From assembly GCA_003314535.1 (NCBI GenBank), contig POSG01000004.1, positions 186,001 through 250,000 on the forward strand: 64,000 nt of DNA, written 5' to 3'. The position numbers and the translations under genes were made by a program. Each line of letters opens with the position of its first letter. The stretch's first letter is position 1. Below the pieces are notes generated by a model. It did not search any database. It was not told the origin of the DNA and saw nothing but the letters and a program-made list of their open reading frames with translations. This document shows positions 50,633-60,248 of this stretch, piece by piece. Source of the DNA: Geobacter sp. (lineage in GTDB: Bacteria > Desulfobacterota > Desulfuromonadia > Geobacterales > Geobacteraceae).

Positions 50633-50662
50633 TGTATAGCATGATACATGACGATCTGTAAA
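50633..50662 (-). promoter_or_regulatory. Promoter of the second transport/radical SAM unit
   Basis: Minus strand: TTTACA (50662-50657), 18-bp spacer, TATACA (50638-50633). An inverted repeat ACAAC-AGTAC-GTTGT (50621-50635) overlaps the start site and could be an operator. Confidence 0.55.
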
Positions 50663-50692
50663 ACGATATTATCAATTGTCCTGCACACGAAG

Positions 50693-52516
50693 TCAGGTTC
50701 GGGCGAGATCGAAAAGCTGCTCCGCTTGGAGCGTTTCAAAGGTGAAATATTGCGCATGGAGCATTTCCGCCAGGTTCCGCGCCAGATCGGTCCGGAAAAG
50801 GCTCCCCTTTTGTTCCGTATCCACCACGATGAAGTCGCAGCGCGCTTCTTCCCCCAGCATCCTGGCCATGCGCCGGCCTTCATCCAAAGCCGGCTTGCCG
50901 CTGATGGAGTGGTTTCCCCTGCCGTCGGTGAGCAGTATGACCAGTATCCGGGTATCGGGACGGTTCCGCAACGTCCGTTTCACCAGCCGGTGGGCTTCGA
51001 GCAGCCCGGCCGTCAGCGGGGTTTTCCCGCCCACCGGCAGCAGGGCCAAACGTTTCGCCGCCAGTTCCACGCTTCCGGTGGGCGGCAGGACCAGTTCGGC
51101 GCGATCCTTGCGAAAGACGATCATTGCCACTTTGTCCCGCTTGCGGTAGCAGTCCAGGAGAAGCGATTGCGCAGCGCCCTTCACCGCCGTCATTCGCTGC
51201 TTTGCGCCCATGGAGCCGGACCCGTCCACCACGAACAGCACCAGGTGGCCGGTCTTGCGTTCGCGCTGCTTGAAGCGCAGGTCGTCGCGCTCGATGATGA
51301 GCCGCTCCGTCCTTCCCCGTTCCTGCTGGAACGGGGCGCAGGCGCGCAGGGTCGCGTCCACGGCCACGTCCCGGTCGGCTGACCGGAGCAGGCTCTTCGC
51401 GTACCGTCCGCCCCGGCCCACGGTGCGTGTGGTGGTGCGGCGGCCCGTTGCCTTGCGCTTCGCCCGGTCCCTGGGCAGGGCGATGTTCCTGACCGCGAAG
51501 GGTTGCCCCGTGGGCTGCACCTCCTCCCGGTCCGAGGATTCCTTCGTGGAACCGGAGGGATCCCGTTCACCCTGTTTCCCCGACTCGTCGGGCGAGTCGC
51601 CGTCAACTGAATCCTGCCGCCCCTGACGGGCTTCCCGGTCATCGCCTCGTCCATCTTCCCGCTGCTGGTCGTTGGGCGGCGGGGGTGGCTCCTCCTCGCC
51701 GGGGAGCAGCCGCCGGTGGGCGTATGCCAGCCCGGCAGTGCGCTCCACGTGCCTGGCTTCGACCCGGATCATTCCTTCCAGGGCGGCGCAGGCCCGGGAC
51801 GCGTGGTAGTGGAACAGCTCGGCCCGGTGCCCCTGTGCGGCCGATCGTTCCGCGGTTTCGGCGATGCGGTCCAGCGCCTCGGGTGAGAAACAGACCGATG
51901 CCAGAAGCTTCCGGGCTTTGGCGACGTCAAGGCAGGCCGGATCAGTTGGTTCGTCGCTTAAACCGTTGTTTGTCAGGACTGCATGCAGCACTGCCAGGCG
52001 CTCTTCCGTGCCGTCCAAGACCTCCATGATCGCGCACAGGCCGAAACGGTCCGCCAGGTGGGGTGAAAGGCCTCCCTCCTCCGGGTTCATGGTGGCGATG
52101 ACGCTGAAGCGGCATTCCCGCCTCCCGGAGAGACCCTCCCGCTCGATCAGTTCCACGCCCCTGTCCTGCGGCTCCATCAGCAGGGCCGTCAGCTCCGGGG
52201 AGAGGAGGTTGATATCGTCCACGAAAACGGTGCCGTCGTGGGCACGGGACAGGATGCCGGGCTGGAGCGCGCGACGGCCGTCGGCAAGGGTGCGTTCCAG
52301 GTCGATCCCGCCCAGCAGGGAATCCTCGGTGGCGTTCAGCGGCAGTTCGATGAAAGGGGATTTTCCCGGCATTATTCCCCGGTAGAGCCGCGCCAGGGTG
52401 GATTTGCCGCACCCCCGGCCCCCCACCATCAGCAGGCCGCCGCAGCGCGGGTCGACTGCGTTCAGCAGCAGGCCGAGCTTGGCCTCCTCCTGGCCGACGA
52501 AGTCGCTCAGGCGCAT
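50693..52516 (-). CDS. ChlD/BchD-like chelatase subunit (AAA+ and VWA domains)
   Basis: 607 residues from ATG 52516 (minus), overlapping the ChlI stop by 10 bases. The N-terminal AAA+ domain still has a Walker A ([10 protein letters not shown]) and an [10 protein letters not shown] sensor region. A long acidic, Pro/Gln/Arg-rich linker (about 300-400) precedes a von Willebrand A domain with MIDAS DGSGSMG and downstream LLTDGRG. In Mg- and Co-chelatases this subunit bridges the ATPase ring and the CobN/ChlH metal-inserting subunit. The last gene of the first operon. Confidence 0.9.
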   Translation of the reverse strand: MRLSDFVGQEEAKLGLLLNAVDPRCGGLLMVGGRGCGKSTLARLYRGIMPGKSPFIELPLNATEDSLLGGIDLERTLADGRRALQPGILSRAHDGTVFVDDINLLSPELTALLMEPQDRGVELIEREGLSGRRECRFSVIATMNPEEGGLSPHLADRFGLCAIMEVLDGTEERLAVLHAVLTNNGLSDEPTDPACLDVAKARKLLASVCFSPEALDRIAETAERSAAQGHRAELFHYHASRACAALEGMIRVEARHVERTAGLAYAHRRLLPGEEEPPPPPNDQQREDGRGDDREARQGRQDSVDGDSPDESGKQGERDPSGSTKESSDREEVQPTGQPFAVRNIALPRDRAKRKATGRRTTTRTVGRGGRYAKSLLRSADRDVAVDATLRACAPFQQERGRTERLIIERDDLRFKQRERKTGHLVLFVVDGSGSMGAKQRMTAVKGAAQSLLLDCYRKRDKVAMIVFRKDRAELVLPPTGSVELAAKRLALLPVGGKTPLTAGLLEAHRLVKRTLRNRPDTRILVILLTDGRGNHSISGKPALDEGRRMARMLGEEARCDFIVVDTEQKGSLFRTDLARNLAEMLHAQYFTFETLQAEQLFDLART

Positions 52517-53526
52517 GGCAGGGCCTCCTCCAGCACGCCGAGCAATTTGTCCTGTTCGTTTCCCATTTCCTCGAAGGGGAGGCGCTTCCGGCGGTGGAGG
52601 AGGGCCAGCAGGGCCGCGTCCCGAATATCGGCGTTGCCGATGGCCGCAAGCTCGCGGAATGCTGCCAGGGCACGGGCCGCTTTCATGATCACGATGTCGG
52701 CCCGGTGCCCGTCCAGGCGCAGGGCTGCGGTTACCGAGACGATCCGCTCCAGGACTCCGTCGTCCAATGGGACTGCGGGGAGGCGTTTCCGGGCCTGTTC
52801 GATCCTTCCGGCGAGCTCCTCCTGCTGCTGGCGCCACTCTTCGCCGAAGCCGGCCGGGTCGTCGTCGAAGGCTGCCTTGCGCCGCAGAATGTCCATCCGC
52901 CGTTCACGGTCGTGCAACCCGGCCACTTGAACGCACAGGCCGAAACGGTCCAGAAGCTGGGGCCGCAGGTCTCCCTCTTCCGGGTTCATGGTACCCACCA
53001 GGATGAAGCGGGCCGGGTGGCAGAAAGAGATCCCTTCCCTCTCCACAGTGTTGACCCCCATGGCGGCCGAGTCTAGTAGCAGGTCGATAATGTGGTCCTC
53101 CAGGAGGTTCACTTCGTCCACGTAGAGGAAATTGCGGTTGGCGTCGCCCAGCAGCCCGGCTTCAAAGCGCTTCTCCCCGTGCCGGAGGGCGTGCTCAATG
53201 TCCAGGGTCCCTACCAGCCGGTCTTCGGTTATGCCCAGGGGGAGTTCCACCACCCGCATCTTGTTCCGATCGCGGGGGAGCGGGGCCGCTGCCTCGCGCT
53301 CCCGGCAGTCGGTGCACAGGTTGCCGCGCGGGTCGCACTGGAAGCGGCACTCGCGCACCGTTTCCAGCTCCGGCAGGAGTTCGGCCAGCGCCCGCACCGC
53401 GGTGCTCTTGGCGGTACCCTTCTCGCCCGTCACCAGCAGGCCGCCGATGCCGGGGTCGATCACGTTCAGGATCAGGGCGGTCTTCAGTTCTTCCTGGCCC
53501 ACGATTGCGGTAAAGGGAAAGGTCAT
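52507..53526 (-). CDS. ChlI/BchI-like chelatase ATPase
   Basis: 339 residues; start ATG 53526 overlaps the CobN stop (ATGA). An AAA+ protein with [10 protein letters not shown] Walker A, a Cys-containing insertion ([15 protein letters not shown], four Cys), [22 protein letters not shown] and [20 protein letters not shown]. This is the standard ChlI/BchI layout. It powers metal insertion (or removal) by the CobN-type subunit. Cytoplasmic. Confidence 0.93.
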   Translation of the reverse strand: MTFPFTAIVGQEELKTALILNVIDPGIGGLLVTGEKGTAKSTAVRALAELLPELETVRECRFQCDPRGNLCTDCREREAAAPLPRDRNKMRVVELPLGITEDRLVGTLDIEHALRHGEKRFEAGLLGDANRNFLYVDEVNLLEDHIIDLLLDSAAMGVNTVEREGISFCHPARFILVGTMNPEEGDLRPQLLDRFGLCVQVAGLHDRERRMDILRRKAAFDDDPAGFGEEWRQQQEELAGRIEQARKRLPAVPLDDGVLERIVSVTAALRLDGHRADIVIMKAARALAAFRELAAIGNADIRDAALLALLHRRKRLPFEEMGNEQDKLLGVLEEALPCA

Positions 53527-56500
53527 CCCAGAACCTCCGCCATTTTTTTCTTCCATCCTTGCACATCCTCCATGGTCATGATATCGATGTTCCCCCCTTG
53601 GAAATCGCCCTGCATATCTCCCATCCGCTCCTCGATCCATCCTTCGATCTCGATGTAGCGGTTCATCAGTTCCTCGCTCACGTCTTCCGCCGGCTGCCAC
53701 AGGCCCCGCTGTGCCGCTTCCAGCAGTCTCCGTCCCATCTCTTCCAGGGCCCAGGGGTTGTTCTCCTCGAAGAACTCCCGGTTTTCCCCGTCCATGAGGA
53801 AGGTGCGGGCGATGTCGTCGAACACGGCGCCGTCCACCGCTTTGGCAGTGGCCTGCCAGCCATACAGCCGGCCCACCCGCTTGCTGATCTCGCCCGCGCC
53901 CTTGTAGCCGTGCTCCTTCATCCCCTCGATCCAGGCGGGGTTGAGGATCTTGCCCCTCGCCACGCGCCTGACCTCCTCTTCCAGGGTGCGCACGCTCACT
54001 TCGCCCTGCTCGCGGGTGTCGCCGTAGTAATTCCTGACATTGTTGCCTGACACGACCTTGGCGGCGCTGATCATGCCGCCGTGGGTGCCGAAGTGACAGC
54101 AGCAGCCGGTCAGGTCGTACTCATCGGTCACGGTCTTGTTGAAGGTGAGTTTCACTGATTTCAGGCTCTCTCGGAGGCTTCCCTGCGCCTGGTCGCCGAA
54201 CACCCCCTTGCCGTAGGCGTAGCCGTTCCAGTAGAGGAAAACTTCTGCCAGATCCTGCTCCGTCTTCCAGGCCGAAGCGTAGACCGCCAGTTGTGTGCCT
54301 GCCTGATAGGTTCCTGGCATGGAGGCGAAGATGCGGTAGGTTGCGGCGCGCCGGGCCTGTACGTCCGCCGGATCGCTTCCGGCAAGCTTTTGCAGGGTGT
54401 GCTTGCGCACGAAGTTCATCTCCGGCGGTTCAGGCAGGGCCGCGGCGGCCTGCACCGCCTCGTCCAGCAGGTCGATGGCGCAGGGGAAGTTGTCGCGGGT
54501 GATGCCCGAGACCCGCACGGTTATGTCAATGCGCGGCCGTCCCAGCTCCTCCGGGGAAATGACGTCAAAGCTCCGCACCCTTCCGTTGGACTGCCATTGG
54601 GGCCGCATGCCCAGCAAAAAGAGCATCTGGGCAAGCCCCTCCCCCTCGGACCACATGATGTCGGTGCACTGCCAGTGGAAGGCGATGTTCTCCGGCCAGG
54701 TCCCTTCGTCGGTGAGGTACTTCTCCAGGGTCTTCTCCGCCAGCATCCGGCCGGTGGCCCAGGCTGACCGCGAAGGGATCTTCAGCGGGTCCATGGAGAA
54801 GAAGTTGCGGCCAGTGGGCATGATCTCCGGGTGTCCGCGGGTGACGAGACCTGACGGTCCGGGTTCCACATACCTGGCGTTGAACCCGTTGAACAGCGCG
54901 CCCATCTCGTCCGTGGCCATGATCCGGTCGCGCACTTCGTCGATGAAATTCTCAATCCGTTGGACGGTTTCCTGGTCCGGTTCCATGGAGCAGGCTGCCT
55001 GAAAACCAGTCATCAATGCTGTACCCCGTTCCAGGTAGTGTTTGCACAGCAGTTGCGCGGTTTCGTCCACGCGCTCCCTGAACGAAGCGTCGTCTTCTCC
55101 CTCACCCGGCTCCAGCATCCGTGCCACCAGGCCGCGCAGCGATTCCGGTCCGTTTTCGTAGCGGACCACGGCATAGACCAACTCGGCCAAGCCTTCCCCC
55201 TGCGGCTGGTCGCCGAAGACATGCATCCCCTTGGGAATGCGGGTACCCTTAAGCAGGGCCAGGGCGTCGTGAATCCCGATAACTTTCTCATCGATGTTGT
55301 CATGGGTGACCTCCCCTTCCACCAGGGCGAGATTCCTGACCGCGTCGGCGATGAGGTGGGAGATGGTGTGGGCCCGGCCCGGCTCAACGTCCCGGAACCG
55401 CCGGTATCCCCCCAGCAGGCGCTCCAGCGCGTCCAGGTCGCCGTACAGCTGCCCAGGCGCCATCACGGTCTGCATATGGTCCACCAGGACTGCGTTGGAG
55501 CGCCGCTTGGCGATTGTGCCTTCCGGCGGATTGTCGGCATTGTATATGTAGAGGTGGGGCATGGTGTCGATGCCGATGTCCGGAAAACAGCCCGAGGAGA
55601 GGCCGGTGGCCTTTCCCGGCAGGAACTCCAGGTTGCCGTGGGTGCCCACGTGAATGAGCAGGTCGGCCCCGAATTCCCGCGAGAGCCACTTGTAGGTGGC
55701 CACGTACTGGTGGGGCGGCGGCACATCCGGGTCGTGGAGGATCTTGCACACCTCGCCGTCGCAGCGGGCCCCGGCGCAGCCCCGCTTGGGCTGGGCGCAG
55801 ACCACGGCGTTGCCGTAGCTGACGCCGGTCACCAGGATCCCTCCCTCCAGGACCATGGCGGCCGGTATTCCGTCCTTTTCTTCGCCGGGCGGTTTGCCCC
55901 ATGCCTCGATCAACCGGTTCCGTGTCGCTTCCGGCAGCTCATTGAACCAGGGAAGGTAGCGCCCGACTTCCAGGCGGTCCAGGGCGCCCCCCTTGGCCGC
56001 GATCTCTTCCACCGTGGTCCAGCGAAACTCGGAGACCGCCTTGCGGTTCATGATCTCATCGATAAGTGCCTTGCCGTCAACGGGCGGGTCCACTGCGTAG
56101 CCCGCCTCGCGCATGGCGGCCATGATGCGGGCAACGCTCTCCAAGGTGTCCAGGTGCGCCCCGCCGCCCACGCTCGCCTCCACAGAAACACAGGGGTTGT
56201 TGTGGAGGATGAAGGCAACCTTCCGCTCTGAGGCCGGTTTCCTGCCCAGCCGGAGCCAGGCCGCCACCCGCGCGGCGAAGCGGTCGATGCGATCGGGCAG
56301 GGGTTCGTAGCGCTCGTTTTCGGGGTTGGCTGCGCCGCGGGATGCGCCGATCACCATTGGTTCGATGACCCCCTCGAACTCGGGCATGGCGATGCTCCAC
56401 CCCACCTGGCGTCCCAGTCCTTCCGGGTCGGCCAGCCACTGGTCCGCGTCCTTGTAGTGGGAGATGACCGGGCAAAACAGGGGGATGTCGAGGCGCTTCA

Positions 56501-57308
56501 TCAGCTCCGCCCCGGCCGGGGCGTCCTGTTCGCCGGTGGCTCTCCCGCCGCTGGCGAGAAAGAAGGAGGAGAGCTTGATGATCCCCTGCACCAGGGGTTT
56601 CCCTTCGCGGACGAAGAATTCCTCGATGACCTCCGCGCCGCTCCTGTTCCCCAGGTTGACATCCTTGACCGAATAGAAGAATGCAGGTATCACGCCCAGC
56701 CCCCGTTGTTCCAGCGAGGCTATGAGAGAGCGCTCCACCTCCATGTTGCGGTTCACCCAGTTGGAGCGGGAAAAGAGGAGCCCCACCCAGCCCTTGTCAG
56801 GCTCGCCCAGCGCAGCCCGGTAGGCAGACAGGTATTCCCCGGTGTTGCTGAAAACCCCGTCCAGCCGGGGATGGTGGATTCCCTCCCAGGCTACCGGCAT
56901 CGGCTCCCGGCAGCCGGTTTTCTCTCCGAACAGGACGGCGCGAAGGTAGCGGAGCAGGTTTTCCAGGTTTTCATCCCCGTTGTAGAGGAGATAGGAGTAC
57001 ACGGTGGCGGAGACCTCCGGCGGAGTGGAGGAAAGACCCCATAGACTCGGATCGCTCCCGGTCACTATCACGTGGCGCTCCTTTCCCGCTTCGCGGATGT
57101 CCGGATCCAGTTCATCCCAGAACGGGTCGCTGGTCCGGTAGAGGAGGACGAAGTCGGCCGACTTCATGGCGTCACGGACCGCGTCCAGCAGCTCCGGCCG
57201 CAGGTTGAGCTGCTTGTTGGAATACGCGGTCAGCTCCATTCCCTGAGCGGCGCAGACCGCCTTGAGGGAAGGAACGTAATGGGACCACATGATGGTAAAC
57301 AGTTTCAT
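53523..57308 (-). CDS. cobN: CobN/ChlH-type large chelatase subunit
   Basis: 1261 residues, GGAG 8 bases before the start. The length and order fit CobN-type tetrapyrrole chelatases: the N-terminal region (1-120), [19 protein letters not shown] (about residues 549-567), [24 protein letters not shown] (about 1080-1100), and the C-terminal helical end. CobN inserts Co into hydrogenobyrinate a,c-diamide in aerobic B12 synthesis, but no cob genes are near; instead it sits between a TonB/ABC uptake system and ChlI/ChlD. Such CobN-like proteins with Hmu uptake genes (HmuS) have been linked to removing iron from haem. A Co, Mg or Ni role is equally open. Confidence 0.9.
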   Translation of the reverse strand: MKLFTIMWSHYVPSLKAVCAAQGMELTAYSNKQLNLRPELLDAVRDAMKSADFVLLYRTSDPFWDELDPDIREAGKERHVIVTGSDPSLWGLSSTPPEVSATVYSYLLYNGDENLENLLRYLRAVLFGEKTGCREPMPVAWEGIHHPRLDGVFSNTGEYLSAYRAALGEPDKGWVGLLFSRSNWVNRNMEVERSLIASLEQRGLGVIPAFFYSVKDVNLGNRSGAEVIEEFFVREGKPLVQGIIKLSSFFLASGGRATGEQDAPAGAELMKRLDIPLFCPVISHYKDADQWLADPEGLGRQVGWSIAMPEFEGVIEPMVIGASRGAANPENERYEPLPDRIDRFAARVAAWLRLGRKPASERKVAFILHNNPCVSVEASVGGGAHLDTLESVARIMAAMREAGYAVDPPVDGKALIDEIMNRKAVSEFRWTTVEEIAAKGGALDRLEVGRYLPWFNELPEATRNRLIEAWGKPPGEEKDGIPAAMVLEGGILVTGVSYGNAVVCAQPKRGCAGARCDGEVCKILHDPDVPPPHQYVATYKWLSREFGADLLIHVGTHGNLEFLPGKATGLSSGCFPDIGIDTMPHLYIYNADNPPEGTIAKRRSNAVLVDHMQTVMAPGQLYGDLDALERLLGGYRRFRDVEPGRAHTISHLIADAVRNLALVEGEVTHDNIDEKVIGIHDALALLKGTRIPKGMHVFGDQPQGEGLAELVYAVVRYENGPESLRGLVARMLEPGEGEDDASFRERVDETAQLLCKHYLERGTALMTGFQAACSMEPDQETVQRIENFIDEVRDRIMATDEMGALFNGFNARYVEPGPSGLVTRGHPEIMPTGRNFFSMDPLKIPSRSAWATGRMLAEKTLEKYLTDEGTWPENIAFHWQCTDIMWSEGEGLAQMLFLLGMRPQWQSNGRVRSFDVISPEELGRPRIDITVRVSGITRDNFPCAIDLLDEAVQAAAALPEPPEMNFVRKHTLQKLAGSDPADVQARRAATYRIFASMPGTYQAGTQLAVYASAWKTEQDLAEVFLYWNGYAYGKGVFGDQAQGSLRESLKSVKLTFNKTVTDEYDLTGCCCHFGTHGGMISAAKVVSGNNVRNYYGDTREQGEVSVRTLEEEVRRVARGKILNPAWIEGMKEHGYKGAGEISKRVGRLYGWQATAKAVDGAVFDDIARTFLMDGENREFFEENNPWALEEMGRRLLEAAQRGLWQPAEDVSEELMNRYIEIEGWIEERMGDMQGDFQGGNIDIMTMEDVQGWKKKMAEVLG

Positions 57309-57397
57309 GGTTATGCTCCAAAAAATTTAATGAATGCGTAGGGGTGCAGCAAGCGGTGCCCCTGCATGTGTCGCATCATAATGACGGCAAATTGGAT

Positions 57398-57496
57398 TCA
57401 TTCGCTGTATCTCCGTATCAGCCGAGTCCCGATGACCGGGAACAGCAGCGTATACCCCGTCATGACCAGCAGCGACACCATGGTCTCCCCGTTCAT
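57398..57496 (-). CDS. 32-residue single-span membrane peptide
   Basis: Start ATG 57496 (minus) with GAGGG 5 bases upstream; ends TGA at 57398. The peptide starts MNGETMVSLLVMTGY, has one hydrophobic span (about residues 7-22) and a basic tail (RLIRRYSE). It lies 20 bases after the ABC ATPase stop and 89 bases before the CobN start, inside the operon. It is too small for standard gene callers. Function unknown; it could stabilise the transporter or bring the chelatase to the membrane. Confidence 0.6.
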   Translation of the reverse strand: MNGETMVSLLVMTGYTLLFPVIGTRLIRRYSE

Positions 57497-57516
57497 GGAT
57501 GCCCTCTTTTCCGTCT

Positions 57517-58290
57517 TCAGGATGGTGTGGGATAGAATAGCCGCCGCTTCGCGCCGGACATGACGCCGATGCCGATGCCGTAGAGCCGCTCCAGGTTTTC
57601 CGTAGTCAGGACCTGCTCCGGGGGTCCTTCGCCAATGACGCGCCCCTCCTTGAGCAGCACCACCTGGTGAGCGAAGTGGGCGGCCAGGTTCGGGTCGTGC
57701 AGTGTCATGAGCACTGTCAGCCCTTTTTCTTCGGCCACCCGGCGCACCATGGACAGCACCTTGTGCTGGTTGCGGAAATCCAGGTGCGAGGTGGGCTCGT
57801 CCAGCAGCAGGATCGGCGACTCCTGGGCCAGGGCGCGGGCGATGAGGATCAACTGGCGTTCCCCGCCGCTGACGCGGGTATAGGGCCGATCCGCCAAGTG
57901 GCCGACGCCGATGGTTTCCATGGCGGCGCTGGCCTTTTCCATGTCGCCGGAAGTTGGGGTGGCATACATTCCCACATGGGGCGCGCGGCCCATGAGCACC
58001 GCCTCCAGCGCCGTGTAGGGGAAGGGCGGGGTGTGGTCCTGGGGCACCATGGCCAACAGCAGGGCGCGCTCCCGGAAGGGGAGGCGGGCCGTATCCGTTC
58101 CGTCCAAAAGGATCGCGCCGCCGCACGGCTTCCACAGCCCGGCGATGCACTTGAACAGGGTGGTCTTGCCCGAGCCGTTGGGACCCAGCAGTACTGCGAT
58201 CCTGCCGTTGGCCACGGAAAAGGAGGCGTTCTTTACCACGTCATCCGTTGTGTGGCGATGGCGGAAGCTCACATCGTCGACCCGTATCAT
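57517..58290 (-). CDS. ABC transporter ATPase (metal-chelate uptake)
   Basis: 257 residues from ATG 58290 (minus), overlapping the permease stop as ATGA; ATG 58299 is an alternative. Walker A GPNGSGKTT, signature VSGGERQL, Walker B ILLLDEPTSHLD and switch His (LHDPN) are intact. It is of the BtuD/FecE/HmuV class. It works with the permease immediately upstream. Confidence 0.95.
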   Translation of the reverse strand: MIRVDDVSFRHRHTTDDVVKNASFSVANGRIAVLLGPNGSGKTTLFKCIAGLWKPCGGAILLDGTDTARLPFRERALLLAMVPQDHTPPFPYTALEAVLMGRAPHVGMYATPTSGDMEKASAAMETIGVGHLADRPYTRVSGGERQLILIARALAQESPILLLDEPTSHLDFRNQHKVLSMVRRVAEEKGLTVLMTLHDPNLAAHFAHQVVLLKEGRVIGEGPPEQVLTTENLERLYGIGIGVMSGAKRRLFYPTPS

Positions 58291-59276
58291 CGTCCCCATC
58301 TCTCCTTTCCGTTGCGCTTCATCAGGTAGACGAAAAACGGCGCCCCGGCCACCGCGGTGATGATCCCCACCGGGATATCGAAGTCGGTCAGGTTGCGCGC
58401 CGCCGTGTCGGCCAGGATCATGAAGGTGGCGCCGCCCGCCATGGTGAGCGGTATCAGCCGGCGGTGGTCGGGACCGGCCAGCATGCGTACCAGGTGGGGC
58501 ACCATCAGCCCGGCCCAGCCGATGATGCCGCTCACCGCTACCGCGCTGGTGGCCGCCAGGGTGGCGGCGGTGATGAAGATCAGCCGCTTGCGTGACACGT
58601 TGACGCCCATGGTCTGCGCCTCCTCGTCGCCCATGCTGATGACGTTCAGCCTCCAGCGCAGCAGCAGCACCGGCAGGCAGCCCAGCAGGATGCCGACGCC
58701 GGCGGAACGCGCCTGGGACCACTCGGCCAGGGAAAAGCTCCCCATGAGCCAGAAAACGATGCTCTGCAGCTTCATGGGCTCCACGAAGAACTTGATCAGG
58801 GAGACCATGGCGCTGAAGAAGGCGGACACGATTACCCCGGACAGCACCAGGGAGAGGCGCGACATGCCGCCGTCACCGGTGCTGGCTATCAGACAGGCCG
58901 TCAGTACCGCCAGCCCGCCTCCCAGGAAGGCCGCCGCCTGAAGGGGGATGAAGGGCGCGAAACCGATGGTGAGGGCGCAGCCGAAGGCGGCGCCAGAGGA
59001 AATGCCGAGGATGAACGGATCCACAAGTGGGTTGCGCAGCACCGCCTGTAACGTCGCGCCCGAGGTGGCCAGGGCCATGCCCGCCAGCCCGGCCAGCGCT
59101 ATGCGCGGCAGGCGAATGTCCAGGATAATGGAAGCCTCTGGGGAATCAATTCCGGCCAGCCCGTCCCGCAGCGCCGAAAGCACCTGCGGGGGCGAGATGC
59201 CGTAGGCGCCGAGGAACAGTGAAAAGAGGGCGGCCAGGAGCGGGGCCGCCATGAGGAGGATGATCCTAGTTCGCAA
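58287..59276 (-). CDS. ABC transporter permease, BtuC/FecCD family
   Basis: 329 residues with about ten membrane spans. It shows LSALRDGLAGID, DPFILGISSGAAFG, and the cytoplasmic coupling sequence near GWAGLMVPHLVRMLAGPDHRRLIPL. This family imports cobalamin, haem and siderophores. Its start overlaps the binding protein stop by 11 bases and its stop overlaps the ATPase start. Confidence 0.94.
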   Translation of the reverse strand: MRTRIILLMAAPLLAALFSLFLGAYGISPPQVLSALRDGLAGIDSPEASIILDIRLPRIALAGLAGMALATSGATLQAVLRNPLVDPFILGISSGAAFGCALTIGFAPFIPLQAAAFLGGGLAVLTACLIASTGDGGMSRLSLVLSGVIVSAFFSAMVSLIKFFVEPMKLQSIVFWLMGSFSLAEWSQARSAGVGILLGCLPVLLLRWRLNVISMGDEEAQTMGVNVSRKRLIFITAATLAATSAVAVSGIIGWAGLMVPHLVRMLAGPDHRRLIPLTMAGGATFMILADTAARNLTDFDIPVGIITAVAGAPFFVYLMKRNGKERWGR

Positions 59277-60246
59277 TGCGTGTCACCTTTCCGTAGGGGA
59301 TGCCGTACACCTTCCGGTAGAAAGCGTCGGTGGTTTTCTCGATACTGACATTCCGGAACCTTTCCGGATAGGCCCTTGACGCCATCCACAGGGCGATGGG
59401 CGCGATGCGGGGCGACCATATCGACCAGTGGGGGGACTTGTAGACAGCGCGGTTTTTTACCGCGTTGATGTGCCGCCACTGGGGATTTGCGATGATGTCG
59501 GCCGCTCCGTAGCGGGCGTTGCCCCAGATGAACACCAAGTCCGGGTTCCAGGACGCGATTCGCTCCAGGGGCACGTCAGCGGTACGCCCGGCGATGGAAC
59601 CGGCTGCGTTTTCCAGGTTGATGATGCGGAACAGGTCGCTGGTGACGCCGACCCTGCCGGTGGCCGTGGTCGGCTTGCTGCCGATCCAGACGGCCCGCCT
59701 GCGCCCGTTGGTCGGGATGGAGACGGTGCGGGATCGAATCAGGGAAAAGATGCGCTCCATTTCTCGGATGGCGGCTTCCACCTTTCGCTCTTTCCCGAAA
59801 AGCTTCCCTTGAAGACGCATCACATCGTAAAGTTCCGTGATGCTCTCCGGGTAGACCGCGATCACCGGGAGTCGGCGGGCCCGCAGGAAAGCGACCGCCT
59901 TCGGATTGCTGCTCCAGGTGATGATCACGTCGGGCCTGAGCCGGAACAGGGCCTCGGCGTTCACGTCCATGGCGCTTCCCGCGGAGTTGATGGCGCGGGA
60001 GAAGTCGGGCTTCACAGCCCGCAGCAGGTCGTTTTCCGGGGCGAAGCGGCTGATGCCGGCCACCCGGTCCCAGGCGCCGGTCACCGGCAGCAACTCATAG
60101 GTTTCGTAGAGGACCGCCCGTTTGACCGGGATCCGGACCATGACGTCAGTCCCGGTCTTGTCGCGCCAGGTAATGGTTGCCGCCGGCGCGTCCAGCGCCG
60201 GCAGCAGCAGACAGAGCATGATGAAGATGCAGATCGTCGATTTCAT
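59266..60246 (-). CDS. ABC transporter periplasmic binding protein (metal chelate)
   Basis: 326 residues. Signal peptide with cleavage near APA|ATI. It has the BtuF-like layout: RAVLYETYELLPV, LFRLRPDVIITW, a long linking helix and IASWNPDLVFIWGNARYG. It starts 2 bases after the TonB receptor stop. Ligand specificity cannot be read. This is the first of two binding proteins in the region. Confidence 0.9.
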   Translation of the reverse strand: MKSTICIFIMLCLLLPALDAPAATITWRDKTGTDVMVRIPVKRAVLYETYELLPVTGAWDRVAGISRFAPENDLLRAVKPDFSRAINSAGSAMDVNAEALFRLRPDVIITWSSNPKAVAFLRARRLPVIAVYPESITELYDVMRLQGKLFGKERKVEAAIREMERIFSLIRSRTVSIPTNGRRRAVWIGSKPTTATGRVGVTSDLFRIINLENAAGSIAGRTADVPLERIASWNPDLVFIWGNARYGAADIIANPQWRHINAVKNRAVYKSPHWSIWSPRIAPIALWMASRAYPERFRNVSIEKTTDAFYRKVYGIPYGKVTRIAN

Positions 60247-60248
60247 TT

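Noticed and set aside
50510-50640. Cobalamin riboswitch before the binding protein gene
   Set aside because: No GCCACTG B12 box or the other conserved segments on either strand. The leader is kept as an unclassified structured RNA.
53523-57308. Mg-chelatase ChlH for (bacterio)chlorophyll
   Set aside because: No photosynthesis genes are present and the uptake-system context favours a CobN/HmuS-like role.
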